From: an archaeon
Lineage (GTDB): Archaea > Thermoproteota > Nitrososphaeria > Nitrososphaerales > Gagatemarchaeaceae
Assembly (NCBI GenBank): GCA_021823325.1
Contig: JAKAOG010000002.1
Location: 136,651-200,650 of the forward strand
DNA: 64,000 bases
Direction of reading: 5' to 3'
Shown here: positions 17,644 through 27,345 of the stretch, in pieces
How positions within the stretch are numbered: position 1 is the stretch's first letter
How the letters are laid out: each line of letters starts with the position of its first letter
Notes under the pieces: generated by a model
Told to the model about the DNA's origin: nothing
Databases searched by the model: none
What the model saw: the letters and a program-made list of their open reading frames with translations, nothing else
Made by a program: the position numbers and the translations under genes

Positions 17644-20600
17644 CTACACCTTGTCCTTCAGCTGCAGCCTCGGGGCTATGTTGAGGCTCATCATCTCCTG
17701 CAGCAGGAGCTTGAAAGCATACGCCACCACCACGGTCGAGATCTTCGCCTGGTCGCCGTCGATCTTGCACGTGTACTTCCTCTGCTTCGCGTCATAGTAA
17801 GCGATGAGCCCGCACTTCTCGCAGACGTAGATCTCAGTCTTGTCAGCCTCGTCGAGGAGCCTGTCTTTCAGCACCATTGAAGCGCCGTAGGCGATGAGGC
17901 AGTCCCTCTCCATCTCTCCGAACCTGAGTCCCCCTCCCCTGGCCCTTCCTTCCGTCGGCTGCTTGGTGAGCATCTGCACCTGTCCCCTTGCGCGCGCATG
18001 GATCTTGTCTGCGACCATGTGGTGCAGCTTCTGATAGTAGACCACGCCTACGAAGACGTCGGCGGCGAACTTCTTCCCTGTCTTGCCGTCGTACATCACC
18101 TCCCTCCCTGTCGGCTCGAACCCCTTGTTCCTGAGCACCTTCTCCATCTGCTCGATGCTCTCGCCTGCGAACGCGGAGCCGTCCACTGACGAGCCGCGGA
18201 ACGCGGCCGCCTTGCCCGCGATCGACTCGATGAACTGGCCGACGGTCATCCTGGACGGGAACGCGTGCGGGTTGATTATGACGTCGGGGACCACCCCTTC
18301 GGCGGTGTACGGCATGTCCTCCTGCGGGACCACGAGCCCGATCACTCCCTTCTGGCCGTGCCTGGAAGCGAACTTGTCGCCTATCTCAGGGGTCCTCATG
18401 TCTCTCACCCTGACCTTGAACATCTTCCCTCCTTCGACGTTCTCGGTCATGAATATCGAGTCGACCACTCCCGCCTCCGACGGCCTGACGGCGACCGATG
18501 TGTCGCGCCTGTAGGGGCCCTTGATCTCGAACTCCTTGTACTCCTCCATGAACCTCGGTGGGCTCGTCCTTCCTATGACGACGTCGCCGCCCGTCACCTG
18601 CGACTCGTGAGCGACCACCCCGTCTCCCTCGAGGAGGCGGTAGAACTTCTCCCCCCTGTATCCTCTGATGTTGGACTCCGCGGCCGGGACCTCGAACGTG
18701 TCCCTCATGCCGCCGAGATACTGCTTCGCTTCCCCCTCATAGAGCCTGTAGAAGAACGACCTGGCCATCCCGCGCTCGACGCTGGATTTGTTCATGATGA
18801 TGGCGTCCTCGATGTTGTAGCCTTCGAACGACAGCACCGCCACCACGCAGTTTGTGCCCAGCGGCCTCTCGTCTATCTTGAGAAGGTCGAGGGTCCTTGT
18901 CCTGACCACCGGCGCCTGCGGGCTTACCAGCAGGTGCTGCCTGACGTGAGGAGAGATCGGATAGGTGGGCGAGCTGAAGCCCAGGCTCTGCTTCGCCATC
19001 GCAGACTCGTAAGTGTTCCTCGGAGACTGGTTGTGCTCCGGATACGGGATGATGGACGCGGCGATGCCGAACATGGCCGCCGGGAAGAGCTCCATGTGGC
19101 TGTTCTTCGTGGTGACGTCTTCCGGTCCCATGGCCACCAGAGAGTTCTCCTCCTCGTTGGCGTCGATGAGCTCGATGACGCCCTGTTCCACCAGGTCCCT
19201 CCATGAGGACTCTCCCCTGGTCACCTTGTCGATCACTTCTGGGCTCAGGAGCGGGCGTCCGCTCTCTACAACCACGAGCGGCCTCAGTACGCGGCCCGAG
19301 CTCAGGCTGATGTATATGCGCGGGTAAGCCTTGTCGTTTATCGGGGATACGTAAAGGACGCTCGCGCTCGGATTGATCTGGCCGTCCCTCCTCAGCTTCC
19401 TGAAGGCCTTCGCGAGCCTCTCGCCGTCATCGACGTAGCCCAGGAACCTCCCGTCCATGAAAATCCTGCACCCGTCCACCTGCAGCTTCTGCTCCGCGTC
19501 GCGGACCTGCTTGGCGCCGAGCTCCCACAGCTTCTCCTCCACCTCCAGCGACGGGACGCTCACCGAGATTATGGCTGAAAGCGCGAGGTTCTTTACGAGA
19601 CCGCAGTTCACCCCTTCAGGGGTCTCCGAAGGACAGATCCTCCCGAAGTGCGTCGCGTGAAGGTCTCTCGCTTCGAAGTTCGGCTGGCTCCTGCTGAGGG
19701 GAGACTGAACGCGCCTGAGATGGCTCAGGGTGCTAAGGTAGTTCGTCCTGTCGAGGAGCTGCGTCACCCCGACCTTCCCCCTTCCCCAGTTGCCGGTCGC
19801 TATCGCGTTGTTGAGCTTGTCGGTGATGATGCCTGTCCTGATGGCCGCCCCGACCACGTTCCCTCCCCGCTTCTGGCCGGTCCTCTCGAGCTGGTACTTC
19901 ATGTCCCTCACGAGGTTGCGGAAAGCGGTCCTGAACAGGTCGGCAAGCATCTGGCCTGCGAACTTGATCACCTTGTTCCCGTAGTGGTCTTTGTCGTCCG
20001 CTTCGATCCACCCGAGCCTCAGTTCCAGCAGCTTGCACGCCGCTTCTCCCATGAACATGGACTTGTCGAAGCGCTTGTCGTCTGTCTTGCCGAGGTGCGG
20101 GAGGAGCCCCCAGTCGAGCATGGACTGAGCGCGCTTGACCCTGAACTCTTCAAGCATGCCGTGGGCGACCCTGTTTCCGATGAACACGAGCGCGTCCTTC
20201 TCCGTCGGAGCCTCGCTCGCCTTGTCGAACGAGACTTCGAGCAGGTCCTGTATCTCAGCCTTCGGCGAGACGACGTCGGCGATCTCCTTGTCGGACTTTA
20301 TCCCGAGGGCGCGCATGACGATCACGAACGGAAGGTCGACCGGGCAGCTCGGGACCTTGACGTTGATTGCCCCGTCCTGCTTCAGAGTCAGCTCCAGCTT
20401 CGATCTGTACCCGACCACCGAGGAGTAGACCCTCGACTTGTACGTCATAGAGCCGGCAAGCTTCTCGGCATCGACCAGGATCTTGTTGGGAGAGAGGTCC
20501 TCGAGCCCGACAATCACCCTCTCGGCGCCGTGTATGATGAAATATCCTCCGGGGTCGTTCGGGTCTTCGCCCGACTCGATGAGCTGTTCCCTCGTCCGGT

Positions 20601-21000
20601 TCGAGAGCTGACATAGCTCTGACTTCACCATCACGGGGAGGTCGCCTACGTGCTGCCTTGTCGTGTCGCGTGGGAGCCCTTCCTCTTCGATCGTCATTTC
20701 GAGCAGGATGGGAGTAGAATAGGTGAGGTTCCTCAGCCTCGACTCCATGGGGAGGATGCTGCTCACGGACCCGTCGATCTCGACCACCCTTGGCGATCCG
20801 AGGGTGAGCCTTCCGAACTTTATCTTGTACGGGGTGCTGACGGTCTCGATCTCGACCTCGCCGATCTCGTCGACGATGTTCTGCAGCCCTCTTGTCACGA
20901 ACTCGTTGTAGCTGTTCAGGTGCTGCCTGGCGACTCCCTCGCGCTGCAGAAGGTCGCTGAGTATCACCCACGAGTTGGACGTCGCGAACTGTTTGCTCAT
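17644..21000 (-). CDS. rpoB: DNA-directed RNA polymerase subunit B (unsplit)
   Basis: 1118 codons; IIHGAERVIVGLEDLSPNKI, CPSETPEGVNCGLVKNLAL, GYNIEDAIIMNKSS, GDKFASRHGQKGVIG. Confidence 0.98.
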   Translation of the reverse strand: MSKQFATSNSWVILSDLLQREGVARQHLNSYNEFVTRGLQNIVDEIGEVEIETVSTPYKIKFGRLTLGSPRVVEIDGSVSSILPMESRLRNLTYSTPILLEMTIEEEGLPRDTTRQHVGDLPVMVKSELCQLSNRTREQLIESGEDPNDPGGYFIIHGAERVIVGLEDLSPNKILVDAEKLAGSMTYKSRVYSSVVGYRSKLELTLKQDGAINVKVPSCPVDLPFVIVMRALGIKSDKEIADVVSPKAEIQDLLEVSFDKASEAPTEKDALVFIGNRVAHGMLEEFRVKRAQSMLDWGLLPHLGKTDDKRFDKSMFMGEAACKLLELRLGWIEADDKDHYGNKVIKFAGQMLADLFRTAFRNLVRDMKYQLERTGQKRGGNVVGAAIRTGIITDKLNNAIATGNWGRGKVGVTQLLDRTNYLSTLSHLRRVQSPLSRSQPNFEARDLHATHFGRICPSETPEGVNCGLVKNLALSAIISVSVPSLEVEEKLWELGAKQVRDAEQKLQVDGCRIFMDGRFLGYVDDGERLAKAFRKLRRDGQINPSASVLYVSPINDKAYPRIYISLSSGRVLRPLVVVESGRPLLSPEVIDKVTRGESSWRDLVEQGVIELIDANEEENSLVAMGPEDVTTKNSHMELFPAAMFGIAASIIPYPEHNQSPRNTYESAMAKQSLGFSSPTYPISPHVRQHLLVSPQAPVVRTRTLDLLKIDERPLGTNCVVAVLSFEGYNIEDAIIMNKSSVERGMARSFFYRLYEGEAKQYLGGMRDTFEVPAAESNIRGYRGEKFYRLLEGDGVVAHESQVTGGDVVIGRTSPPRFMEEYKEFEIKGPYRRDTSVAVRPSEAGVVDSIFMTENVEGGKMFKVRVRDMRTPEIGDKFASRHGQKGVIGLVVPQEDMPYTAEGVVPDVIINPHAFPSRMTVGQFIESIAGKAAAFRGSSVDGSAFAGESIEQMEKVLRNKGFEPTGREVMYDGKTGKKFAADVFVGVVYYQKLHHMVADKIHARARGQVQMLTKQPTEGRARGGGLRFGEMERDCLIAYGASMVLKDRLLDEADKTEIYVCEKCGLIAYYDAKQRKYTCKIDGDQAKISTVVVAYAFKLLLQEMMSLNIAPRLQLKDKV

Positions 21001-21290
21001 TCCCTTGCCTCCACCACGTATCTGTAGTAGACGCTGGTCCCGGCTGTCTCGCTGGCCCGGGTTATCCTGACGAAATCGCCTGGCTTCGCCCCGACCTCTT
21101 TCGCGATCGAATCAGTAGACTGGATGTATGGGAACTGCGACGCAGACGCGTTGAATCTGGCTACCACCTGTGCCGCCTCCTCCCTTGTCAGCAGCTCGTG
21201 CTTGGGGATGAGGAAGTGCGTGCTGACCTTGAAGGACGGGACGTCGTCCTCGACCTTCTTACGTCTGACCGTTCTCTTAGTTGCGACTAT
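20997..21290 (-). CDS. rpoH: DNA-directed RNA polymerase subunit H (Rpb5 C-terminal homologue); start codon anomalous
   Basis: Reverse-strand frame: IVATKRTVRRKKVEDDVPSFKVSTHFLIPKHELLTREEAAQVVARFNASASQFPYIQSTDSIAKEVGAKPGDFVRITRASETAGTSVYYRYVVEARE*; stop overlaps the rpoB ATG. No ATG/GTG/TTG between the in-frame upstream TAG and the conserved core, so the ORF track misses it; 21290 marks an ATA codon. Confidence 0.85.
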   Translation of the reverse strand: MVATKRTVRRKKVEDDVPSFKVSTHFLIPKHELLTREEAAQVVARFNASASQFPYIQSTDSIAKEVGAKPGDFVRITRASETAGTSVYYRYVVEARE

Positions 21291-21388
21291 GCCGGACTAC
21301 CCCCATTGATAATACCGACTAAGTGGCACGAACAATACACGTAACAGGGCCCCATGAGAAGCGATTTTTGTCGCGTATTTAGATTTTA

Positions 21389-21571
21389 CTAGTATGAGAG
21401 CGGCCCTGCACCTCTGAAGATATCTCCTACCCCCGCTTGCAAAAGCACGCCGACCGAGAGCCTCTGGATTGAATCAGCCGATAAATCAAGGCCAAAGCGC
21501 CTGTCAGAGTTCTTAACTAGCTCTGTTGACCCATCGAAAGCGCCCCCTGAGCGTCTTCGACTCCTCGGCAT
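21389..21571 (-). CDS. Hypothetical small ORF (uncertain)
   Basis: 60 aa ORF between ilvE and rpoH; third-codon GC looks lower than in neighbouring genes; no recognised family. Confidence 0.15.
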   Translation of the reverse strand: MPRSRRRSGGAFDGSTELVKNSDRRFGLDLSADSIQRLSVGVLLQAGVGDIFRGAGPLSY

Positions 21572-21601
21572 AGATACGGTTCGTTTGGAGCTTTTCCGGC
21601 G

Positions 21602-22510
21602 CTATACTGTCTCAGCCTCAGCCTCGTACACAGGCGTGCCTTCCTCGGGCCTCTGGACCACCTTGGAGAACTCTTGGTAAAGACGCCTCGTCAGCGGTCC
21701 TGCGGCTCCTGTGCCGACGCTCGCCCCGCTTATCTTCCCTACCGCGACGAGCTCAGACTTCGTCCCGACGAGGAAGACCTCGTCCGCCACCGCGAGCTCG
21801 AAGGGAGTCACGTCCCTCTCCTCTACCTCCAGTCCAAGGTCCGAGCAGAGCCTGATTATCCTCTCCCTGGTGATCCCGTGCAGGATCCCGGCCGCGGAAG
21901 ACGGCGTGAACACCCTCCCGTCCTTGACCAGGAAGATGTTGGTCACACTGGCTTCGGACACGAACCCTCTGTGGTCTAGGAGTATCGCGTCGTCAGCGCC
22001 CGCGCTGCTCGCCTCTATCTTGGCCAGTATGCTGTTCATGTAGTTGAGCGACTTCACCTCGTGGGACGTGGCGTCCACGGCGTCGCGTCTGTAAGAGGAG
22101 ACCATCATCTTCACGACCTTCGGCTCTCTCGGCCCGAGGATGGTCGCCATCGGTTCCGCGATGATGAAGACGGTCGGGCTCTTGCAGAGCGACGGGTCGA
22201 CCCCGAGGTCTCCCGTCCCTCTCGTCACCACCAACCTGATGTAAGCGTCTCTGAGCTGGTTCTTTCGCATCGTCTCCAGGACAGCTTCGGTCATTTCGTG
22301 CTTCGTCAGCGGTATCTTCAGCCTCACGCTCTTCGCGGAGTCGTACAGGCGGTCGATGTGGTCCACGAGCCTGAACACGCTGCCGTTGTACGCCCGGATC
22401 CCCTCGAAGATACCGTCGCCGTAGAGCAGGCCGTGGTCGAAGACTGACACTACGGCCTTCGACTTTTCGACGAACTTCCCGTCGATGTAGATCAGGGGCT
22501 CTTTGTCCAC
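21602..22510 (-). CDS. ilvE: Branched-chain amino acid aminotransferase
   Basis: VSVFDHGLLYGDGIFEGIRAYNGSVFRLVDHIDRLYDSAKS, EVKSLNYMNSILAKIEA, ITRERIIRLCSDLGLEVEERDVTPFELAVADEVFLVGT. Confidence 0.95.
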   Translation of the reverse strand: MDKEPLIYIDGKFVEKSKAVVSVFDHGLLYGDGIFEGIRAYNGSVFRLVDHIDRLYDSAKSVRLKIPLTKHEMTEAVLETMRKNQLRDAYIRLVVTRGTGDLGVDPSLCKSPTVFIIAEPMATILGPREPKVVKMMVSSYRRDAVDATSHEVKSLNYMNSILAKIEASSAGADDAILLDHRGFVSEASVTNIFLVKDGRVFTPSSAAGILHGITRERIIRLCSDLGLEVEERDVTPFELAVADEVFLVGTKSELVAVGKISGASVGTGAAGPLTRRLYQEFSKVVQRPEEGTPVYEAEAETV

Positions 22511-22548
22511 GAAAAAGACCGCGCGTCCTGGAAGTTAAAATGGTTGCG

Positions 22549-25191
22549 TTAGTGCTCTGATTTGGACAGGCGTCCAAAAACGAATGGGAGGACACCTCCG
22601 GACTGGACATACTGCATCTCGGTCTTGTTGTCCACCCTGACAAGCGTCTTGAACCTCTTTTCGCCTGCGCTCCCATGGGCCACGACGTCCACCCACTGCT
22701 TCGGAGCCGACATGGTCGCCAGCCCGAGGACGTCGTAAGTCTCTTCGCCCGTGAGCCCCAGCTTGCCGACCCCTTCTCCTTCCTTGAACTGCAGAGGTAT
22801 CACGCCCATGGCGACGAGGTTACTCCTGTGGATCCTCTCGAAGTTCTCCGCGATGACGGCCCTAACCCCGAGGAGCTTCGGCGCCTTCGCCGCCCAGTCT
22901 CTTGAGCTCCCGGCGCCGTACTGCTTTCCTGCCAGCACGACCAACGGGACCCGTTCGGACTGGTACTTCATCCCCGCATCGTATATCGACATCAGCGAGC
23001 CGTCGGGGAAGTGGGTTGTGTACCCGCCCTCCTTTCCCTTCGCGAGGACGTTCGTCAGCCTGATGTTGCTGAACCCTCCCCTGGCCAATACCTCGTGGTT
23101 CCCCCTCCTGCTCCCGTAGGTCGACAGGTGGAGCAGGTCCACGCCCCTCTCCTTCAGATACTCCCCGGCCGGGCTGTCGACGGCTATCGTGCCTGCAGGG
23201 GAGATATGGTCTGTCGTCACCTTGTCCCCGAACACCGCGAGGACCCTGGCGCCGTGGATGTCGCGGTTCGCGGGCTCGGTCAACGACCTCTCGAACCACG
23301 GGGGGCTCCTGATGTAAGTGGACTTCTGGTCCCAGTGGTACACCTCGTCCTTGAAGGACGACAGCTTCTCCCAGCTCTCGTCCCCTTTCATTGCGTCGGA
23401 ATAGCGCTTCGAGTAGAGGCCTGGGTTCAGCGATGCTTCTACCGTCTTTTTCACCTCGCCCAAAGACGGCCATAAGTCCTTCAGGTAGACCGGGGCGCCG
23501 TTCTTCCCTACGCCGAGGGGGGTCTTGGCGAAGTCGAAGTCGATCCTGCCCGCGAGGGCATAAGACACGACGAGCATCGGAGACATCAGGAAGGAACCCC
23601 TGACGAGAGGATGGATCCTTCCGTCGAAGTTCCTGTTCCCAGAGAGGACGGCGACGGAGTATACGTCGTGCTCCTTGATCTCCCTCTCGACACTGGGATC
23701 GAGCGGACCGCTGTTGCCGATGCAAGTCGTGCACCCGTAGCCGACGAGTGCGAACCCGAGCCTGTCGAGATGGCGCAGAAGGTCTGAGTTCTGGAGATAA
23801 TCGGTGACAACGGTCGAGCCTGGAGCCAGGCTCGGCTTGACCCAGGGCTTGACGGTGAGCCCCGCTTCCAGCGCTTTCTTGGCGATGAGCCCGGCGCCCA
23901 CCATGACAGTCGGGTTCGAAGTGTTGGTGCAGCTCGTGATCGCGGCGATCACCACCGAGCCGTCGGCCAGACCTGTCGAACCTGGGCTGTTCCCCTCCAG
24001 CATCAGCTGGCTGCGCGCGCTCCCGGACGAGGTCGCCACGGCCCTCCTGCGCTGGTCGAGCATGGTCCTCGTGAATGAAGGGACAGAGACTAGAGAGTGC
24101 CTTTCTTCAGGGTTCCTAGGCCCCGCGATGGAAGGTTCGATCCTGCCGAGGTCGATCTGGACCACCTCGGAGTATCTCGCTTCTATCCCGGTGGCGAACA
24201 GGCCAAAGGATTTCGTGTACCTGGAGACGAGGTCGATCTGTTCGATCGGGCGGGACGTCCCCCGGAGGTACGCCAGGGTCGCGTCGTCTACCGGGAAGAA
24301 TCCTGCGGTCGCCCCGTATTCGGGGGACATGTTGCCGAGGGTCGCCCTGTCAGGCACCGAAAGTTCCGCGTATCCCTCGCCGAAATATTCGACGAACGCT
24401 CCCACCACGTTCTTCTCCCTCAGCTTCTCGGTAACCGTGAGGACCAGGTCTGTCGTCGTCACGCCTTCGTTCAACTTGCCTGTCAGCTTTACTCCGAAGA
24501 CCTTCGGGATGGGCATATGGTACGGCTCTCCGAGCATGACCGCCTCCGCTTCTATTCCGCCGACCCCCCAGCCGAGGCAGCCCAGGCCGTTCACCATGGT
24601 GGTGTGCGAGTCCGTCCCCACGAGAGTGTCCGGGTACACCTCCGCACCGCCTTTGCCGTTCGACAGCGCGATCACCTGCGACAGATACTCCAGGTTGAAC
24701 TGGTGGCATATCCCCTTGCCCGGAGGGAAGACCCTCATGCCTTTGAAAGAAGACTGAGCCCACTTCAGCAACGAGTAGCGCTCCGAGTTCCGTTCGTATT
24801 CCTTCGCGAGGTTGGTCGCGAACGCCATGTCATTCCCCCACGCGTCGACCTGGATGGAATGGTCGATCACGAGGTCCACCGGCACCCTGGAGTTGACAGC
24901 GCCCGGGTCGATGCCCACGGCCCGGGCGGCGTCGCGCATCGCCGCAAGGTCTACGATGAGCGGGACCCCGGTGTAATCCTGGAGCAGGACCCTGTGCGGC
25001 ATGAACGGGGTCTCGGAGTCGAGAGACTTCGGCCACTGGGCTAATCTGTGCGCCGCTTCAAGGGCCCCTTCGACCCTGCCTGAATGCCTGGCGGCGTTCT
25101 CGAGAAGGACGCGGATGGAGAAAGGGAGTCGCTCGATGTCGTAACCGAGATCTTTCAGCTTTAGGATGTTGATGGCTGACGCTTTGCCCAT
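22549..25191 (-). CDS. acnA: Aconitate hydratase (AcnA type)
   Basis: 880 aa; VGTDSHTTMVNGLGCLGWGVGGIEAEA, TSCTNTSNP, GYGCTTCIGNSGPL, GDKVTTDHISPAGTI, AGKQYGAGSSRDWAAK. Confidence 0.96.
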   Translation of the reverse strand: MGKASAINILKLKDLGYDIERLPFSIRVLLENAARHSGRVEGALEAAHRLAQWPKSLDSETPFMPHRVLLQDYTGVPLIVDLAAMRDAARAVGIDPGAVNSRVPVDLVIDHSIQVDAWGNDMAFATNLAKEYERNSERYSLLKWAQSSFKGMRVFPPGKGICHQFNLEYLSQVIALSNGKGGAEVYPDTLVGTDSHTTMVNGLGCLGWGVGGIEAEAVMLGEPYHMPIPKVFGVKLTGKLNEGVTTTDLVLTVTEKLREKNVVGAFVEYFGEGYAELSVPDRATLGNMSPEYGATAGFFPVDDATLAYLRGTSRPIEQIDLVSRYTKSFGLFATGIEARYSEVVQIDLGRIEPSIAGPRNPEERHSLVSVPSFTRTMLDQRRRAVATSSGSARSQLMLEGNSPGSTGLADGSVVIAAITSCTNTSNPTVMVGAGLIAKKALEAGLTVKPWVKPSLAPGSTVVTDYLQNSDLLRHLDRLGFALVGYGCTTCIGNSGPLDPSVEREIKEHDVYSVAVLSGNRNFDGRIHPLVRGSFLMSPMLVVSYALAGRIDFDFAKTPLGVGKNGAPVYLKDLWPSLGEVKKTVEASLNPGLYSKRYSDAMKGDESWEKLSSFKDEVYHWDQKSTYIRSPPWFERSLTEPANRDIHGARVLAVFGDKVTTDHISPAGTIAVDSPAGEYLKERGVDLLHLSTYGSRRGNHEVLARGGFSNIRLTNVLAKGKEGGYTTHFPDGSLMSIYDAGMKYQSERVPLVVLAGKQYGAGSSRDWAAKAPKLLGVRAVIAENFERIHRSNLVAMGVIPLQFKEGEGVGKLGLTGEETYDVLGLATMSAPKQWVDVVAHGSAGEKRFKTLVRVDNKTEMQYVQSGGVLPFVFGRLSKSEH

Positions 25192-25358
25192 GGGCGAATC
25201 GATCTTCTCCTTCAGCCCGTCAAGACTTTCCAGAGGCAGTCACCACCCTTGGTTCGCGCGACCTGAGCCCGCTATATGAACCTAGATTTGCATCGGTGTA
25301 AGACCGCCGCCCGCCGAAGGGTTCAAATCATCGACTCCGTGGATTCAGACGGCTGAGA

Positions 25359-25766
25359 ATGCAGATAGGATTAGCATACAGAATCACCGGTATCGCCCTG
25401 GCGATCCAGGTCGCGATCGGCGGACTGGTCACTTTCGGCTTCCTCGACGCCTCGGCTCATATCGTCTGGGGGGTCATCGTCGGCGTCCTGGCGGTGCTGA
25501 CCCTGGCGACAGTAGCCATGATGAAGCCCAGGCCGAAGAGGCTCTTCGGGATCACCGTGGGTATAGGGGTAGACATCCTGATCCAAGCGCTGACCGGTTT
25601 CGCGGTGCTGGGGACGAGCTCCAACACGACCCTCAGCAACGGCATCGCATGGCTTCACCTGCTGAACGCCTTCGCCCTGTTCGCGATGTCATTCGCAGGG
25701 ATGGGGATGGCGACGATGGCGAGCCGCATGACGCAGGGCACCGTGCCCCCTTCGCCGGCGGTCTGA
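25359..25766 (+). CDS. Small multi-TM membrane protein
   Basis: 135 aa with about four hydrophobic segments (MQIGLAYRITGIALAIQVAIGGLVTFGFL...). Confidence 0.55.
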   Translation: MQIGLAYRITGIALAIQVAIGGLVTFGFLDASAHIVWGVIVGVLAVLTLATVAMMKPRPKRLFGITVGIGVDILIQALTGFAVLGTSSNTTLSNGIAWLHLLNAFALFAMSFAGMGMATMASRMTQGTVPPSPAV

Positions 25767-25785
25767 GGAAGCGCCGCTCCGAAGG

Positions 25786-27249
25786 CTATTCTGGTTCTAA
25801 GGAAACGGGGATATCGTCTTTCGTCAGCCCGTGGGTCCGCTTGCCCCTCATTACAGACGGGGCGATCGCGATGGCGTTGATCACCGCCGAGACTTGGAAG
25901 GCGTAGTCGAGCCCCTTAGAGAACAGGACCTTGTCTACCGCGATGTTCGCGGGGTTTGCGGCAGAGATGACCTGGGTGATCACCGAGTATGGGACGGCGA
26001 GGGTCATCACGAGGATCGCCACGTTGAAGCTCAGCACATACCCGACGTTGAAGAACGTCGCCCTGACCCCAGAAGCGATCCCTCTTTCGCGGGGAGGAAC
26101 TGACCCCATTATGGAGCTCATGTTGGGCGAGCTGAACAGCCCTACTCCGATCCCGAAGAACACCAGGTAAGTGGCGAGGGTCAGGTAAGATTCGTTGACT
26201 GACGTGTCAGACATGAGGAGGAGGGACGCGCTCATCACAGCGAGCCCCGACGTCGTGAACGGCATGTGCCCATATTGGTCCGAAAGCCGCCCGCTCAAAG
26301 GGCCCACCGCGAGGAACGCCAGGTCGAACGGGATGATCGCGAGGCCTGCCTGCAGCGGGGAGTACCCCTCGACGAGCTGGAGGTACAGGCTGAGGAGGAG
26401 TATCACGGCCCCCCAGGCCAACGAATTCAGCATCTGGGCGACGACCCCTCCTGTGAACTCCCTGATGCGGAGGAGCTTCAGGTCGAGAAGGGGATACGGC
26501 GACTTTCGCTCTTCCCTGACAAAGATGACGAGGAGGACGGCAGATACCCCAACCAGAACGACGAGCCAGCTTAGAGGGAAGGTCCCGTAGGCGGCGTAGG
26601 TCAGGGCAAGGAGGAACAGCACTATCGAAGCGCTGAACGTGAAGAACCCCGTCCAGTCCATCGGAGTGCCCCTCTCCGGTTTGGAGACCTCCTTGAGCCG
26701 CCGTCGGGCCCAGAGCGTACCGAAGATGCCTATCGGGACGTTGATGTAGAATAGCGCCCTCCAGTCCAGGACGGAGAGGATCAGCCCGCTGAGCGTGAGC
26801 CCGGCCATGGCACCCACCCTGAATGCCACCTGGTTGATGCCGAGGAACATGCCGAGCTGGTTGGTGGGAGCAGAGTCCGTGACGATGGCGGCGCTGTTCG
26901 CGAACAGTGCGGCCGATCCCAGGCCCTGCAGGATGCGGAACACTATCACGTAATCAGGGGAAGGGGACAGGCTCGTCAGGAGAGACCCCGCAGTGAATAT
27001 CGCGAACCCTAACGTGTAGATCTTCACCCGGCCCACCATGTCGCTGACCCTCCCGACCGCGAGTAGCGCGACCGTGCTGCCGAAGACATAGGCTTGGGTG
27101 AACCAGATGGCCTGCTCTGCGTCGGCGCCCAGAGCAGCGGCTACCTGGGGGATCCCGATGACCACTATCCTCGAGTCTATGCCCGACATGAGCACGCCCA
27201 CCGTCGTTACTGTGAGGACCGTCCACTTGTACTGCAATTGCATTGCCAC
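25786..27249 (-). CDS. MFS transporter (drug:H+ antiporter-like)
   Basis: [85 protein letters not shown]. Confidence 0.9.
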   Translation of the reverse strand: MAMQLQYKWTVLTVTTVGVLMSGIDSRIVVIGIPQVAAALGADAEQAIWFTQAYVFGSTVALLAVGRVSDMVGRVKIYTLGFAIFTAGSLLTSLSPSPDYVIVFRILQGLGSAALFANSAAIVTDSAPTNQLGMFLGINQVAFRVGAMAGLTLSGLILSVLDWRALFYINVPIGIFGTLWARRRLKEVSKPERGTPMDWTGFFTFSASIVLFLLALTYAAYGTFPLSWLVVLVGVSAVLLVIFVREERKSPYPLLDLKLLRIREFTGGVVAQMLNSLAWGAVILLLSLYLQLVEGYSPLQAGLAIIPFDLAFLAVGPLSGRLSDQYGHMPFTTSGLAVMSASLLLMSDTSVNESYLTLATYLVFFGIGVGLFSSPNMSSIMGSVPPRERGIASGVRATFFNVGYVLSFNVAILVMTLAVPYSVITQVISAANPANIAVDKVLFSKGLDYAFQVSAVINAIAIAPSVMRGKRTHGLTKDDIPVSLEPE

Positions 27250-27345
27250 CGGCCTGGTAGGCCTTCATGGGCGCCAAGGAGAGTCGTGTTAAACGTTGTC
27301 AGCGGAGACAAGATTCAATTACGCGAGACGAGCCCGAAGGCAAAG

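Noticed and set aside
18265-19206. Long plus-strand ORF (313 aa) opposite rpoB
   Set aside because: Antisense shadow ORF in GC-rich coding DNA; Arg/His/Val-rich, no recognised domain.
25305-25335. gggttcaaatc resembling a tRNA T-loop/B-box
   Set aside because: Flanking bases do not form a T-stem and no cloverleaf arms or acceptor stem are present.
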